In this document: positions 27,237 to 37,022 of the stretch, piece after piece
Layout: each line of letters opens with the position of its first letter
Numbering within the stretch: position 1 is the first letter of the stretch
NCBI GenBank assembly: GCA_943788235.1
Contig: CALSPM010000002.1
Location: 124,001-188,000, forward strand
Origin: an uncultured Cyclobacteriaceae bacterium
Lineage (GTDB): Bacteria; Bacteroidota; Bacteroidia; Cytophagales; Cyclobacteriaceae
Direction: 5' to 3'
Length of the DNA stretch: 64,000 nt
The notes under the pieces: generated by a model
The model's input: the letters and a program-made list of their open reading frames with translations, nothing else
The model's database searches: none
Told to the model about the DNA's origin: nothing
Made by a program: the position numbers and the translations under genes

Positions 27237-27662
27237 ATGAAAAAGAATAAGCTCGTTGTTCAACAGGATTATAGTTTCATATTGCTTGGCATCGTTTCAA
27301 ATATCAAAGAATACAGCCTTGCTTGGCATTTAAATCAAAGTGGTGTTTTTCATTTTGTAAAAGCTGCAGATCTCCATATTGGCTTTAATAATGACTCAGA
27401 AATGATCATTTCAAACTATATTTGTAAATCAGAGCAACATACTTATACACTTTTTAGGAATCGACTAATTATTTCTTCTTTCGAGAGCCCTCTTTTGTTG
27501 CCCGAATTAAGTCAATTTGATTATTTTCTAAAATTAGAATCTAAAATTGATCATTTTGATTTGCAAATGTTGGTAAATAATTTGCGAGTGATTGATAAAA
27601 TTGATTATTTGGCACGTCTGGATATCAATAAAATAAAAAACAAAGAGAATGTCTTACATTGA
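27237..27662 (+). CDS. IPExxxVDY family protein
   Basis: A 141-residue protein of a family largely limited to Bacteroidota and found directly before pyk. The naming motif appears as LPELSQFDYFLKL (about 98-110), with Leu in place of Ile and FDY in place of VDY. The N-terminal half contains YSFILLGIVSNIKEYSLAWHLN, also conserved in the family. No signal peptide or catalytic motif is seen and the role is unknown. Its last 14 bases overlap the start of pyk in another frame, which supports coupled translation. Confidence 0.85.
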   Translation: MKKNKLVVQQDYSFILLGIVSNIKEYSLAWHLNQSGVFHFVKAADLHIGFNNDSEMIISNYICKSEQHTYTLFRNRLIISSFESPLLLPELSQFDYFLKLESKIDHFDLQMLVNNLRVIDKIDYLARLDINKIKNKENVLH

Positions 27663-29103
27663 TAAAAATTGGAATCAAGGAGTACACCAAAAAGCAAAAA
27701 TCATAGCGACGGTGGGTCCGGCTTCCAGAGAGAAAGAAATATTAATTGAACTAATTAAGGCAGGCGCAGATGTTTTCAGATTGAATTTCTCTCACGGTAC
27801 CCACGAAGATCATCAAAAAACTATTGATATGGTGCGTGAGATCAATGCAGAATTAGGAACACACATTGCATTGCTGCAAGATCTACAAGGGCCTAAAATC
27901 CGTGTAGATCAAGTTGAAAATGGCGGCGTTGAAATTATTGAAGGCCAGACCTTAATCATTACAACAGATGATGTTCTCGGTACCAAAGATAAGGTTAGTA
28001 CATCATATAAATTACTCGCCAAGGATGTTAACATAGGGAATTCCATACTTATAGATGATGGGAACTTAGAAGTAAAAGTCACCTCAGTACGGGGAAAAGA
28101 TGTCTATACTGAAGTGGTTTATGGAGGTACCTTGAAGTCTAGAAAAGGGATTAATCTGCCTAATACGGTAGTTTCCGCAAACTCATTGACAGAGAAAGAT
28201 CACGCGGATCTTGAATATGGTTTAAGGCAAAATTTAGACTGGGTGGCATTATCTTTTGTAAGAAAAGCCAGTGACATAATTGAACTTCGCATGATGATGG
28301 AAGATGCTGGGAGTCGTACTAAAATCATTGCTAAAGTTGAAAAGCCTGAAGCCTTAGAAAACATTGATGAAATTATAGCTGCAACAGATGGCGTCATGGT
28401 GGCCAGAGGTGATCTAGGAGTGGAAATTCCCGGTGAACAGGTACCTGTTTGGCAAAAAAAGATCATCGAGAAATGTAACCAATCAGGTAAACCCGTCATA
28501 GTGGCTACCCAGATGATGGAAAGCATGGTTGATAATCCTAGACCAACGAGAGCAGAAACCAATGATGTCGCCAATGCGATACTCGATGGAACAGATGCGG
28601 TCATGCTCTCGGCGGAGTCTGCTTCTGGTAAATATCCGATGGAAGCCGTGCGGGCAATGGCCAATACGATCGCCAATATTGAGCATGCGGGAAGTGCTTT
28701 TTACAATAAAACAAATGACTTTTATAATTCAGGAGAAGGTTCTCAGCTCGGTGATATGTTGATTAAGTCGGCTTGTGCGTTGGTTGAAGACAGTGATGCA
28801 AAAGCAATGGTAACGATGAGTAAATCTGGATACAGTGGGTATCGAGTGGCCATGTACCGGCCCAATTGCCCTATCTTTTTGGTAACCAATAATAAGGCCT
28901 TGCTCACGCAAATGAATTTGGTTTGGGGAGTCAAAGGACTTTTTTATGATAAGGAGACTTCTATCAACGATACGCTCAGTGACATTGAGGCTATACTTTT
29001 GGAAAAAAACTTAATTACTAAAGGAGATATTTACATTACTACTTCTTCGATGCCCAAACATTGGGACGGACATGCCAATATGATTAAAATCAAAGAGATT
29101 TAA
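27649..29103 (+). CDS. pyk: pyruvate kinase
   Basis: A 484-residue glycolytic enzyme with the usual domains. The A domain starts with KIIATVGPASREKEIL and FRLNFSHGTHEDH. The B domain covers about 80-175. The metal and substrate motif is AKVEKPEALENIDEI and MVARGDLGVEIPGEQV. The C-terminal regulatory domain runs from about 355. It makes pyruvate and ATP from phosphoenolpyruvate and ADP. It starts inside the end of the IPExxxVDY gene and converges on the NFACT gene with a 4-base overlap. Confidence 0.96.
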   Translation: MSYIDKNWNQGVHQKAKIIATVGPASREKEILIELIKAGADVFRLNFSHGTHEDHQKTIDMVREINAELGTHIALLQDLQGPKIRVDQVENGGVEIIEGQTLIITTDDVLGTKDKVSTSYKLLAKDVNIGNSILIDDGNLEVKVTSVRGKDVYTEVVYGGTLKSRKGINLPNTVVSANSLTEKDHADLEYGLRQNLDWVALSFVRKASDIIELRMMMEDAGSRTKIIAKVEKPEALENIDEIIAATDGVMVARGDLGVEIPGEQVPVWQKKIIEKCNQSGKPVIVATQMMESMVDNPRPTRAETNDVANAILDGTDAVMLSAESASGKYPMEAVRAMANTIANIEHAGSAFYNKTNDFYNSGEGSQLGDMLIKSACALVEDSDAKAMVTMSKSGYSGYRVAMYRPNCPIFLVTNNKALLTQMNLVWGVKGLFYDKETSINDTLSDIEAILLEKNLITKGDIYITTSSMPKHWDGHANMIKIKEI

Positions 29104-30623
29104 AGTTTGGGTTGAACCAAGAGTATCTTTTCTTTCATGACGGCTACTTGTCCCGGGAGACCTCCTTTAATCTTTCTGACATATTTTCTTTCTGTAAATA
29201 TGACGGGTGCCATGTTTTCTGTTTTTCTTTTAGAGAAATAGGCTGCCAGTGCTGCGGCCCTTTCAATAACAGGTTTGGGAATGGGCAGAATACCTTGTTT
29301 TTTTATGACCACATGCGAGCCTGTAGCATCTTTAACATGGAGCCACAGGTCGTCTTTTTTTGCATAATCAAAGGTTAAAACATCATTGCATTTATTATTT
29401 CTACCTACGTAAATACTGTAATCAGTCATTGAAAAAGTATTGAAAGGAAGGACCTTGGCAGGCGGATCCAAAGGCGTTGTTTTGATTAAGCGTTGGAGCT
29501 CTTTCCAGTCAGTGGTAAGTTCAATGGCTTCTATTTTCTGATCGAGCTGTTGAATGACTTTTTTCTTGGCTGCTATGTTTTCTTTGATTTTGTTGATTTC
29601 AAGTCTTTGATTTTTAGACTTTCTGTAAAGTATTTCTGCATTTCTTTGGGGAGAAATCTGAGGTTTCAATTTGATAGTTATATTAGTGTTCTCATGATAA
29701 AGATCTGGAACTTCAATTTGGGCATCGTTTGGATTGATAATATGTAGATTGGCCATGATGATGTGGGCGACTTCCTCAAGATTTCTTCGGTTCCTTAAAT
29801 GGGAAATTTTTGCTTCACTCTTCTCTATATAAGTAGCAGCTTGTTTTCGTTTTTTGTTGAGTTCTCGCGTGATTCCATTCTTTTTCTGCTGAGTCAAATA
29901 TTTTTGGGTAAATATTTTGTAGAGTTCATTACAAGCGATGATGGGATCATCGGTTTTGAAGCAATGAAGGTCAGTATCAAATAAGCTCATCTTCGGTAGG
30001 CCCTGATCTGAAATAAATAGGTGCGCAGTATTCAGAGATTCAATAAAAGCAGGTATAAATGCTTTCTTCTCATAGAAATTCAGCTGCCCGTATTGGGTGT
30101 TGTTTTTAAGGTAATTCTTTATATCCTGATCAAACGTCTTTTCCAATGCCTCAAGGTTTTCTTTGTTTAATGTTGATACATCAATATTTCGAGCCAAGGA
30201 TTGGGAATCATTGGGAGCCATTAGTTTAGATTTAAACGACTGGAGCGCTTTCCTTTTGTTGATTAAACTGATGTTTGATCTACGACCATACATTTGGAAC
30301 AAGAGGGCACTATCATCACTTAATAATAGCTCAAAGGACCGGTCAAAATGTATTTGGTTAACAGCTAGAATTTTTTTACCAATGATTGATTCAAAAAGGT
30401 TAATGCTGTTTTTTTTGGCTCTATTGAACACTTCTGGAAAGCACCAAAGGTTCAGTTGACTGTCTAAATTGGCTTGGATGTAAAAAGGATTATTATCTAA
30501 TAATTTAAAGCCAAAGATCAATTCGTTTTTACTTTGACTGAAGCATGCCGTGAGATGCCCCCCAGTGAGTAGGGTACTTAATTTTTTTGAAAGGCGATTT
30601 ATGAAATAATAATTATGGTACAT
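29100..30623 (-). CDS. NFACT-domain RNA-binding protein (RqcH-like)
   Basis: A 507-residue protein. The N-terminal NFACT-N-like part has residues such as GKKILAVNQIHFDRSFELLL and LFQMYGRRSNISLIN. A central coiled coil (about 240-390) has charged heptads (KKRKQAATYIEKSEAKI). The C-terminal NFACT-R/DUF814 domain contains YVGRNNKCNDVLTFDYAKKD and DLWLHVKDATGSHVVIKK. In Bacillus the homologue RqcH adds alanine tails to nascent chains on stalled 50S subunits. The same rescue role is likely here but is inferred. It shares one base with the following phosphoesterase gene. Confidence 0.85.
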   Translation of the reverse strand: MYHNYYFINRLSKKLSTLLTGGHLTACFSQSKNELIFGFKLLDNNPFYIQANLDSQLNLWCFPEVFNRAKKNSINLFESIIGKKILAVNQIHFDRSFELLLSDDSALLFQMYGRRSNISLINKRKALQSFKSKLMAPNDSQSLARNIDVSTLNKENLEALEKTFDQDIKNYLKNNTQYGQLNFYEKKAFIPAFIESLNTAHLFISDQGLPKMSLFDTDLHCFKTDDPIIACNELYKIFTQKYLTQQKKNGITRELNKKRKQAATYIEKSEAKISHLRNRRNLEEVAHIIMANLHIINPNDAQIEVPDLYHENTNITIKLKPQISPQRNAEILYRKSKNQRLEINKIKENIAAKKKVIQQLDQKIEAIELTTDWKELQRLIKTTPLDPPAKVLPFNTFSMTDYSIYVGRNNKCNDVLTFDYAKKDDLWLHVKDATGSHVVIKKQGILPIPKPVIERAAALAAYFSKRKTENMAPVIFTERKYVRKIKGGLPGQVAVMKEKILLVQPKL

Positions 30624-31384
30624 TAGACATTCAACGTTAGCCCATCATAGGCTAAGAAAACATTTTCGGGAAGTTCTTTGTTTACGCTCCGATGAAGTCC
30701 CATCGTATGACTGATATGGGTAAAATAGGTTTTTTCAGCATCTATTTGCTGCGCAATAACTAGAGCTTGATTTAGATTAAAATGACTGAGATGTTCTTTT
30801 TTTTGTAAGGCATTGAGGATCAAAATCTTTGATCCTTTTATTTTTTTAAGCTCCTTTTCATCGATGGCATTGGCATCTGTGATGTAGGTGAAATCACCAA
30901 TTCTAAATCCAAAAACAGGTAGTTTATGGTGCATGACATGGATGGGTGTGATGTTGACCGCTTGGATATTAAAAGGGGTATTTGTGATGATATTTTCTGA
31001 AATCTTTGGGGTACCCGGATATCTTTTTTCTGCAAAGACATAGGCAAATTCTTGTCGAAGCTGGGTCAGTACTTGCTTCCTGGCATAGATGGGCATATCT
31101 GCCTTTTGTTTGAAATTAAAGCTTCTCACGTCATCCATCCCCGCTGTATGATCTTTGTGCTCATGCGTATACAGAATAGCGTCTAGATGACGGATCTGGT
31201 TATTGAGCATTTGCTGACGAAAATCAGGTCCTGTATCTACGACCAAGCTTAATTTATCAGTTTGGATATATATGGAACTTCTTAAGCGTTTATCGCGAAA
31301 GTCCAGAGACTTACAGACTTCACATTCACAGGTGATGACAGGTACGCCCTGCGAAGTTCCCGATCCTAAAACAGTTATTTTCAA
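30623..31384 (-). CDS. MBL-fold metal-dependent hydrolase (PhnP-like)
   Basis: A 253-residue metallo-beta-lactamase-fold enzyme. The N-terminus SGTSQGVPVITCECEVCKS carries the Cys pair seen in PhnP-type proteins. The metal motif is THEHKDHTAGMDDVR (HxHxDH, about residues 74-79); further ligands are in the later HVMHHKLPVFG, ITDANAID and THISHTMG. PhnP is a cyclic phosphodiesterase, but Bacteroidota members of this branch are uncharacterised and no phn genes are nearby. It overlaps the 91-residue gene upstream by 4 bases. Confidence 0.85.
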   Translation of the reverse strand: MKITVLGSGTSQGVPVITCECEVCKSLDFRDKRLRSSIYIQTDKLSLVVDTGPDFRQQMLNNQIRHLDAILYTHEHKDHTAGMDDVRSFNFKQKADMPIYARKQVLTQLRQEFAYVFAEKRYPGTPKISENIITNTPFNIQAVNITPIHVMHHKLPVFGFRIGDFTYITDANAIDEKELKKIKGSKILILNALQKKEHLSHFNLNQALVIAQQIDAEKTYFTHISHTMGLHRSVNKELPENVFLAYDGLTLNV

Positions 31385-31656
31385 AATTTGAGTTCATTTT
31401 GGCGAATGGCACTAAAAAATTTTCTATTGTTTTCGCTGAGTTCTTCTGGATTGAAGTTAATAGTTCTTATGATGTCTATAAGGCTGTTTATTTTTCCTTC
31501 AAGGGGAAAGTATTTATTAATTATAGCAATTTTTGAATCATTTAATAGGCAATATCCAGACTGGAAATTACCCTTTTCATAGCGCAGTATATAAGTCGAT
31601 TCAGAAAACAGATCTTCGAGTTTACTTAAAAAATGAGGGGTATACTTTATTTGCAT
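31381..31656 (-). CDS. conserved small hypothetical protein
   Basis: A 91-residue soluble protein with no recognised domain. It contains KYTPHFLSKLEDLF near the start and GKINSLIDIIRTI near 58. It starts at ATG 31656 and overlaps the PhnP-like gene by 4 bases, so the two are probably co-translated. The sequence looks like a compact alpha/beta protein; no function is proposed. Confidence 0.65.
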   Translation of the reverse strand: MQIKYTPHFLSKLEDLFSESTYILRYEKGNFQSGYCLLNDSKIAIINKYFPLEGKINSLIDIIRTINFNPEELSENNRKFFSAIRQNELKF

Positions 31657-31659
31657 ATC

Positions 31660-31980
31660 TTAAATATACTTATTAATAATCAGGACTATATAGTCATAAT
31701 TTAGAGGTTTGCATAATACCTCATTAATATCTTTGTCAATATATTGCCATTTTGAATATTTTTTTGGGTCTCCCGTCATTGCAATGATAAGAATGATACG
31801 CATCAAAGGCTCTTCATTACTTCTAATTTTTCGGTACTTGTAAGTTCATCAAAAACCGTCATATTGATGTCAAGGAGTATGAGGTTTTAGGTATTTTTGT
31901 ATATTTTTCAAGTGCTCTTTTACTATTTGTCGCGAGATCTGTATCGAAGTACTGCAGCAGTAATATTTGTTTAGTGTAAT
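31660..31980 (-). pseudogene. degraded response-regulator receiver domain
   Basis: Three frames together give a CheY-like receiver. First comes a helix ISRQIVKEHLKNIQKYLKP. A frameshift leads to LILLDINMTVFDELTS, where the Asp of LLDIN is the phospho-acceptor position. A second shift leads to MRIILIIAMTGDPKKYSKW, and the C-terminal INEVLCKPLNYDYIVL holds the conserved Lys-Pro. It ends at TAA 31660-31662. The first beta strand with its acidic pair is not visible. At least two frameshifts exclude function. It closely resembles single-domain receivers of Bacteroidota. Confidence 0.7.
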
Positions 31981-32454
31981 TTTATATTGCCACAGGGTCT
32001 TTTGCTCAGCGTATTTTTTTGTTCATTTGATTTTAATCATGCGTCGTATTTTTTACAGTTTAATAAAAGAATGTTTGAACTTTACCAGTTAAAAGCCCAA
32101 ATTAAGAAACTTATTTTGGATAATCAATTTTCTATGCAGATCACTTGATGCGTAAATGATTTTAGGTTCATAGAGGTAACTGTTTCCTTCATTTTACGAA
32201 TTAAATTAAGATTTTCCCCCTTTTTTTATGGTGAATTTTAATGCATTAAATATATCTCTTGATTCGGAGATAAAGCCTGTCAATGATTTTAATTTTTGTT
32301 CTTAACTAAAAGTAGTTTTTTTTTCTTTTGCTTTGGGCATTCTAAATTAATGGGTGGTTTATTTGATTTTAAATAGGTTTAACTTTCGGCTTACATTGCG
32401 GGACATGGGGAGATTTAAATTTATAATTACACAGAGCCACATTTCACCTTTCGG
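31981..32454. other. AT-rich region before miaA, no gene seen
   Basis: No convincing open frame, RNA or repeat is visible. The right end must contain the miaA promoter; no good TAnnTTTG with a spaced TTG was found. The left part may hold further eroded sequence of the receiver gene. Confidence 0.5.
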
Positions 32455-33369
32455 ATGAAGCCTAAAAATATATTATTATCTATCGTAGGGCCCACAGCTT
32501 CTGGTAAGAGTGATCTAGCCTTGAAATTAGCGGCATATTTCAAAACAAGTATTATTTCTGCTGATTCGAGACAATTTTATCGCGAATTAAATGCAGGAAC
32601 GGCAAAACCTACCAAAGAAGAATTAAAAAGGATTCCACATCATTTCATTAACTCACATGCTATAACGGAGGAATTTAACGTGGGTGATTTTGAGAAATCA
32701 GCTTTAGGCTTATTAAATAAACTTTTTAAGGAACAGGAGATCTTAATTATGGTAGGGGGTTCGGGATTGTTCTGTAAGGCTGTTTGGGAGGGATTGGACG
32801 AATTGCCAATAATAGACAAAGGCCTTCGCAGTGTTATTAACGAGGAAGTTTCAAAAAATGGATTGGACCCACTTTTAGCTGAATTATCGAAAAATGATCC
32901 TGTATATTTCAATCAAGTGGACCAGCAAAATCCGATGCGTATTCAAAGAGCTATTGAGGTCATTCGCAGCACTGGCCAGCCTTTTAGCTCTTTCCATGGT
33001 AAAGCTAAAGCACCTAGGCCTTTTGAAAATTTGAAGATAGGCATCTCCATAGACCGAAAAGTATTGTATCAAAATATAGACCTCCGCATGGAGCAGATGA
33101 TTAAAAAAGGTCTTTTTGAAGAAGTAAAATCGTTGACCCCGCACCAACATCTTAATGCCCTTCAAACCCTAGGCTATACGGAAGTTTTTGGGTATTATGA
33201 GGGTAAATATGACCAAGAAGAAACCATTCGTCTGCTAAAAAGGAACAGTCGTAGGTATGCGAAAAGGCAATTGACCTGGTTTCAAAAGGATCCTGAAATA
33301 AAGTGGGTCGATCCAAATGAGGGTTGGGACAGGATCTTAGATCAAATAGAGCAGAAGTTAAATACTTAA
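32455..33369 (+). CDS. miaA: tRNA dimethylallyltransferase
   Basis: A 304-residue enzyme with P-loop VGPTASGKSDLA (about 12-23). The catalytic Asp region is ISADSRQFYRELNAGTAKP, followed by HFINSHAITEEFNVGDF and VGGSGLFCKAV. The tRNA-contact segment is NPMRIQRAIEVI; the C-terminus has LNALQTLGYTEVFGYYEG and RRYAKRQLTWF. It adds a dimethylallyl group to A37 of tRNAs reading UNN codons. Its end overlaps the convergent pfkA gene by 12 bases. Confidence 0.96.
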   Translation: MKPKNILLSIVGPTASGKSDLALKLAAYFKTSIISADSRQFYRELNAGTAKPTKEELKRIPHHFINSHAITEEFNVGDFEKSALGLLNKLFKEQEILIMVGGSGLFCKAVWEGLDELPIIDKGLRSVINEEVSKNGLDPLLAELSKNDPVYFNQVDQQNPMRIQRAIEVIRSTGQPFSSFHGKAKAPRPFENLKIGISIDRKVLYQNIDLRMEQMIKKGLFEEVKSLTPHQHLNALQTLGYTEVFGYYEGKYDQEETIRLLKRNSRRYAKRQLTWFQKDPEIKWVDPNEGWDRILDQIEQKLNT

Positions 33370-34329
33370 TATCTTGACCATGCGCAACATATCTAGATTG
33401 ATGGGTTTTGACTTGGTAATGGCAAGTTTAAAGTTGGTGTACTGAATCTGATTGTCAACGATTCCAACCATGACTCCTTTATTGCCATTGACCAGACCTT
33501 CAACTGCGGCCATCCCCAATCTAGAGGCCAAAATACGATCAAAAGCGGTCGGGGTTCCCCCTCGTTGAACATGCCCCAGCGTGGAGACCCTGATGTCAAG
33601 TTCGGGTAATTCTGCAAGCACTTGATTGGCAATCTCATGCGCATTTCCATGAACTTCTCCTTCGGCCACGACAATGATGGATGAGGTTTTTTCTTTATCT
33701 CGACCTTCTTTTAGATTTTGGATGATATCCTCGATGGTTGTAGAAGTTTCTGGGACCATTACCATTTCCGCGCCCCCTCCAATACCGCATTGAATTGCAA
33801 TATAGCCAGAGTTTCGGCCCATGACTTCTATGAAGAAGACTCGATCATGTGAGTTGGCAGTATCTCTGATAGAATCTATGGCACTGAGTGCGGTGTTTAC
33901 AGCCGTATCGAATCCTATCGTATAGTCTGAGCCAAAGAGGTCATTATCAATGGTACCAGGAACACCGATGATTGGAATGCTATACTCTTTATAAAATAAG
34001 TTAGCTCCAGTAAAGGTACCATCTCCTCCAATGGCGACCAAGCCTTCAATACCCCGTTTTTGAAGTTGTTGAAATGCTTTTTTTCGACCTTCTGGTGTCA
34101 TGAATCCTTTGGATCGAGCGGATTTTAAAATGGTTCCACCGCGTTGGATGATGTTACTCACTGAATAAGATTTCATTTTATAGATATCTCCTTCTATCAT
34201 CCCATTGTATCCATATTTAACTCCGTAGACGTCGATACCTAAGTAAAGGGCATTGCGAACGACAGATCTGACACAAGCGTTCATGCCTGGGGCATCTCCT
34301 CCAGAAGTAAATACAGCTATACTTTTCAT
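33358..34329 (-). CDS. pfkA: ATP-dependent 6-phosphofructokinase
   Basis: The start chosen is ATG 34327-34329 (MKSIAVFTSGGDAPGMNACV), giving 323 residues, the normal length; the frame is open 16 codons further but those residues are not family-like. ATP site: GGDAPG and GGDGTFTGA, the Gly after GGD marking ATP rather than pyrophosphate use. Substrate and catalytic motif: PGTIDNDLFGSDYTIG; fructose-6-phosphate contacts: VMGRNSGYIAI. It commits glucose to glycolysis, as the partner of pyk encoded in this window. Confidence 0.95.
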   Translation of the reverse strand: MKSIAVFTSGGDAPGMNACVRSVVRNALYLGIDVYGVKYGYNGMIEGDIYKMKSYSVSNIIQRGGTILKSARSKGFMTPEGRKKAFQQLQKRGIEGLVAIGGDGTFTGANLFYKEYSIPIIGVPGTIDNDLFGSDYTIGFDTAVNTALSAIDSIRDTANSHDRVFFIEVMGRNSGYIAIQCGIGGGAEMVMVPETSTTIEDIIQNLKEGRDKEKTSSIIVVAEGEVHGNAHEIANQVLAELPELDIRVSTLGHVQRGGTPTAFDRILASRLGMAAVEGLVNGNKGVMVGIVDNQIQYTNFKLAITKSKPINLDMLRMVKILSI

Positions 34330-34790
34330 ATAATAATTATTGTTAAAAGTTAAGGTGTTTTGTTTTCCTTGAAGCAAAATGCAATTTAATGGAAATTAGA
34401 TTTAAACAGAATGATATTGCTTTGGAAATTGTTTTTTGATAGTGAAAATTTTGTTTCTTAATTTTTTTTGTGTGGGGGTATGCGATGTTGAATGGGGGGA
34501 GTGATAAAAAAATCTAAGAGATATGAATAAGCTACTTCCTTCAGTTCATTAAAGAGATATTGTAAATATTTAAAAATTATATCATCTAATAAACGGCGAA
34601 TTCATTTTTTTACTGGTAAGGAAGCAATCTTCGTTTTTTTCCAAATTTAATCATGACAGCTTTTATTTCAAATTCATATATCGTTAATTTTATATAATTC
34701 AATCGGTAATTTCGTTGAGGAAGATTTTTTTTCATATAAATTTTATTTTGCATACTCAAGGGTTTATTTCAAACTTTCTTTGAAATAAAC
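34330..34790. other. AT-rich spacer between pfkA and the epimerase pseudogene
   Basis: No open frame, RNA or clear repeat is visible. It is strongly AT-rich, like other decayed stretches nearby. It should contain the pfkA promoter on its left side. Nothing further can be supported. Confidence 0.5.
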
Positions 34791-35716
34791 TTAGGAATGA
34801 TATCCTATTAGCTCTGCAGTCTTTTTGATACTTGCCAAACTAAGTTTTATGTCTCCTGCTCTCTCCTCTAAAAAGACTGGTGTTAAATTTATATTTTTTC
34901 CATTTGTCTGAGTTGCTCCCAAATCTGAAGCAAGGATGTTTACTTCCACAGGCAATATTAACCATCTCATGCTGCTTTAGGGCTCTTCCATTAAGCATGC
35001 CTTTAATATTTGACTGTACTGCATTTTCAACATAGGTAAAATTACAAGCCGTCGCACCGTCTCCAAATATTTTTGGTCTTTCTTTTTCCAATGCGGCAGC
35101 TACAAAAAGAGGGACAACGGCGGCACATGGATTATTAGGATCTTGTTTAGGGCCCTAAATATTAAAATACCTAAGTCCTATAGAATACAAGTTGTAAACA
35201 TTAGAAAATACTTCTGCGTAAAGTTCATTGACAAGGTTCGTTATTGCATATGGTGAGAGTGGACGACCTCCAGCTCCCTCTACCTTGGGCGAGACTTTGC
35301 TGTCCCCGTAAGTAGAAGATGATGCGGCATAGACCATTTTTTTAAGATATTTAGCATCTTTGGCGGCAAAGAGCATATTCAAGAAACTATCAATATTTGC
35401 TTTATTGGTGGCCACTGGATCTTGGAACACTCCCAAGTGCTGCTTGATGGCTAATAAAATCGATATCCTTAACGGCCTCTTTGCAGGTTACTAGATCGGA
35501 GATATCACCTTCTATAAATTCAAACCGATCTTTATATAAAAGAAAGGGAGCTCTGTTGGCACGACTTCCATTGGATAAATTATCAACAATTCTTACTAAG
35601 TCTGCGTTGTGCTTTAGTAAATATTACGCTAAGTTCGATCCAATAAAATCTGCTCCTCCCGTGATTAGAAATTTAAAGTTCTCTAAACTTTCTTTATGAA
35701 AAATAGTGTTTCGCAT
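34791..35716 (-). pseudogene. degraded UDP-hexose 4-epimerase (TviC/WbpP-like)
   Basis: Fragments in several frames add up to an SDR-family epimerase. The N-terminus MRNTIFHKESLENFKFLITGGADFIG has the Rossmann GGxxFIG motif, followed by a stop. Then come [14 protein letters not shown] and [11 protein letters not shown]. The catalytic region is [19 protein letters not shown] with SPYAITN in place of the usual YxxxK; then LRYFNI and a stop. The C-terminus has IFGDGATACNFTYVENAV, a frameshift near GKSKHP, and SIKKTAELIGYHS. At least four lesions are present. Intact relatives convert UDP-GlcNAc or its uronate to the galacto form for surface polysaccharide. Confidence 0.85.
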
Positions 35717-35725
35717 TTCTTATTA

Positions 35726-37022
35726 TTAATATAAGCCACTGTCGGTCATGCTGGCCGGCAAAAGACCTTTTATGTCATAGATCACCGCTTGCTCTTTTGT
35801 TAATTTGGTTAAATCCATATGTCTAAATTAATCATGTGCGACTGTCAAAATCATCCCATCAAAGCCATTACCTTTCTCAGCTATGGATTGAATTGAGATT
35901 TTTCCTATAGTTTGCTTTACCTCTTCAGGATCAGCATGAGGATCTAAATTTGTAATATTAGTGTCAAAGCGTTCCAATACCGTTATAATATCGACTACTT
36001 TTGAATTTCTAATATCGAGACAATTTTCTTTAAATGTGATTCCCATTACAAGAATTTCTGCGTCTTTTACACGAAGATCCTTTTTAATGATTAACCGAAT
36101 CACTTCCATAGCTACATATTCGCTCATACTGTCATTTAGCCTTCGTCCTGATAAAATAATTTCAGGATGGTAATCCAGTTCCTGAGCCTATTGTGCTAGA
36201 TAGTATGGATCTACACCTATACAATGCCCTCCAACGAGTCCCGGTTTAAACTTGAGAAAGTTCCATTTCGTTTCAGCAGCATCGAGCACATCTTTAATTC
36301 TGATTCCTATTTTAATGGAATATTTTTGATAATTCATTAATAAAAGCGATTTTGACATCACGTTGGGAATTCTCAATGACTTATGCCGCTTCAGCTACTT
36401 TAATAGAAGGTTCGAGGTGTGTCCCTGCTACGATAATAGATTTATAAAGTGCGTCGACCTTTTTGCAATATCAGGAGTTGAACCTGAGGTCACCTTTTTG
36501 ATCTTTGTAATTGTGTGTTCTTTGTCACCAGGATTAATTCTCTCTGGTGAACAACCGCAGAAAAAATCAATATTATATATAAGTCCGGATATCTTTTCCA
36601 GTATCGGGGCACACTCTTCTTCAGTAACTCCAGGATATACGGTTGATTCATAAATCACAGTATCACCTTTTTTTAAAACGTGCCCAATCACTTCACTTGT
36701 TTTGAACAAAGGCGTCAGATCTGACTTATGATTTTTATCGATAGGATTGGGAACGGTTACAATATAGTAGTTAGAATTTCGAAGATTTTCAATTTCAGTA
36801 CTTACTAAAAAGACCTTTGATAGTTTTTTGGTCAACTAATACATTTAAAAGTACTTTTGATTATATTTATTGGGCTTTATCTAGGCCTTTTTTAATTTCC
36901 TTGATTCGCGTAGTATTAATGTCAAATCCAACAGTGTAGTATTTTTCAGCAAATGCTACTGCTAAGGGTAATCCGACATATGCCATTCCGATTACGGCAA
37001 TCTGATTATTTTCTGCATTCAT
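35726..37022 (-). pseudogene. degraded UDP-N-acetylhexosamine 6-dehydrogenase (TviB/WbpO-like)
   Basis: The start MNAENNQIAVIGMAYVGLPL is a clear Rossmann motif for NAD. The reading stops after KKGLDKAQ. Later frames give NYYIVTVPNPIDKNHKSDL and YESTVYPGVTEEECAPIL. The catalytic Cys segment is [22 protein letters not shown], ended by an in-frame stop; then YHPEIILSGRRLNDSM, VMGITFKENCLDIRNSK and, after another stop, YDIKGLLPASMTDSGLY. At least four lesions and a deletion near residue 55 show it is non-functional. Intact homologues oxidise UDP-GlcNAc or UDP-GalNAc to uronates, as in Vi antigen synthesis. It lies immediately before the epimerase pseudogene, so the pair was a two-gene pathway. 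Confidence 0.9.

Noticed and set aside
28200-28676. 158-codon minus-strand frame inside pyk
   Set aside because: Antisense shadow of the conserved pyruvate kinase core.
34330-34377. 16-codon N-terminal extension of pfkA
   Set aside because: The conserved family start is MKSIAVFTSGGD, and the extension is not conserved-looking.
34791-37022. Mobile element or phage insertion causing the pseudogenes
   Set aside because: No transposase, integrase, terminal repeats or target duplications were seen; the lesions are point changes and small indels.
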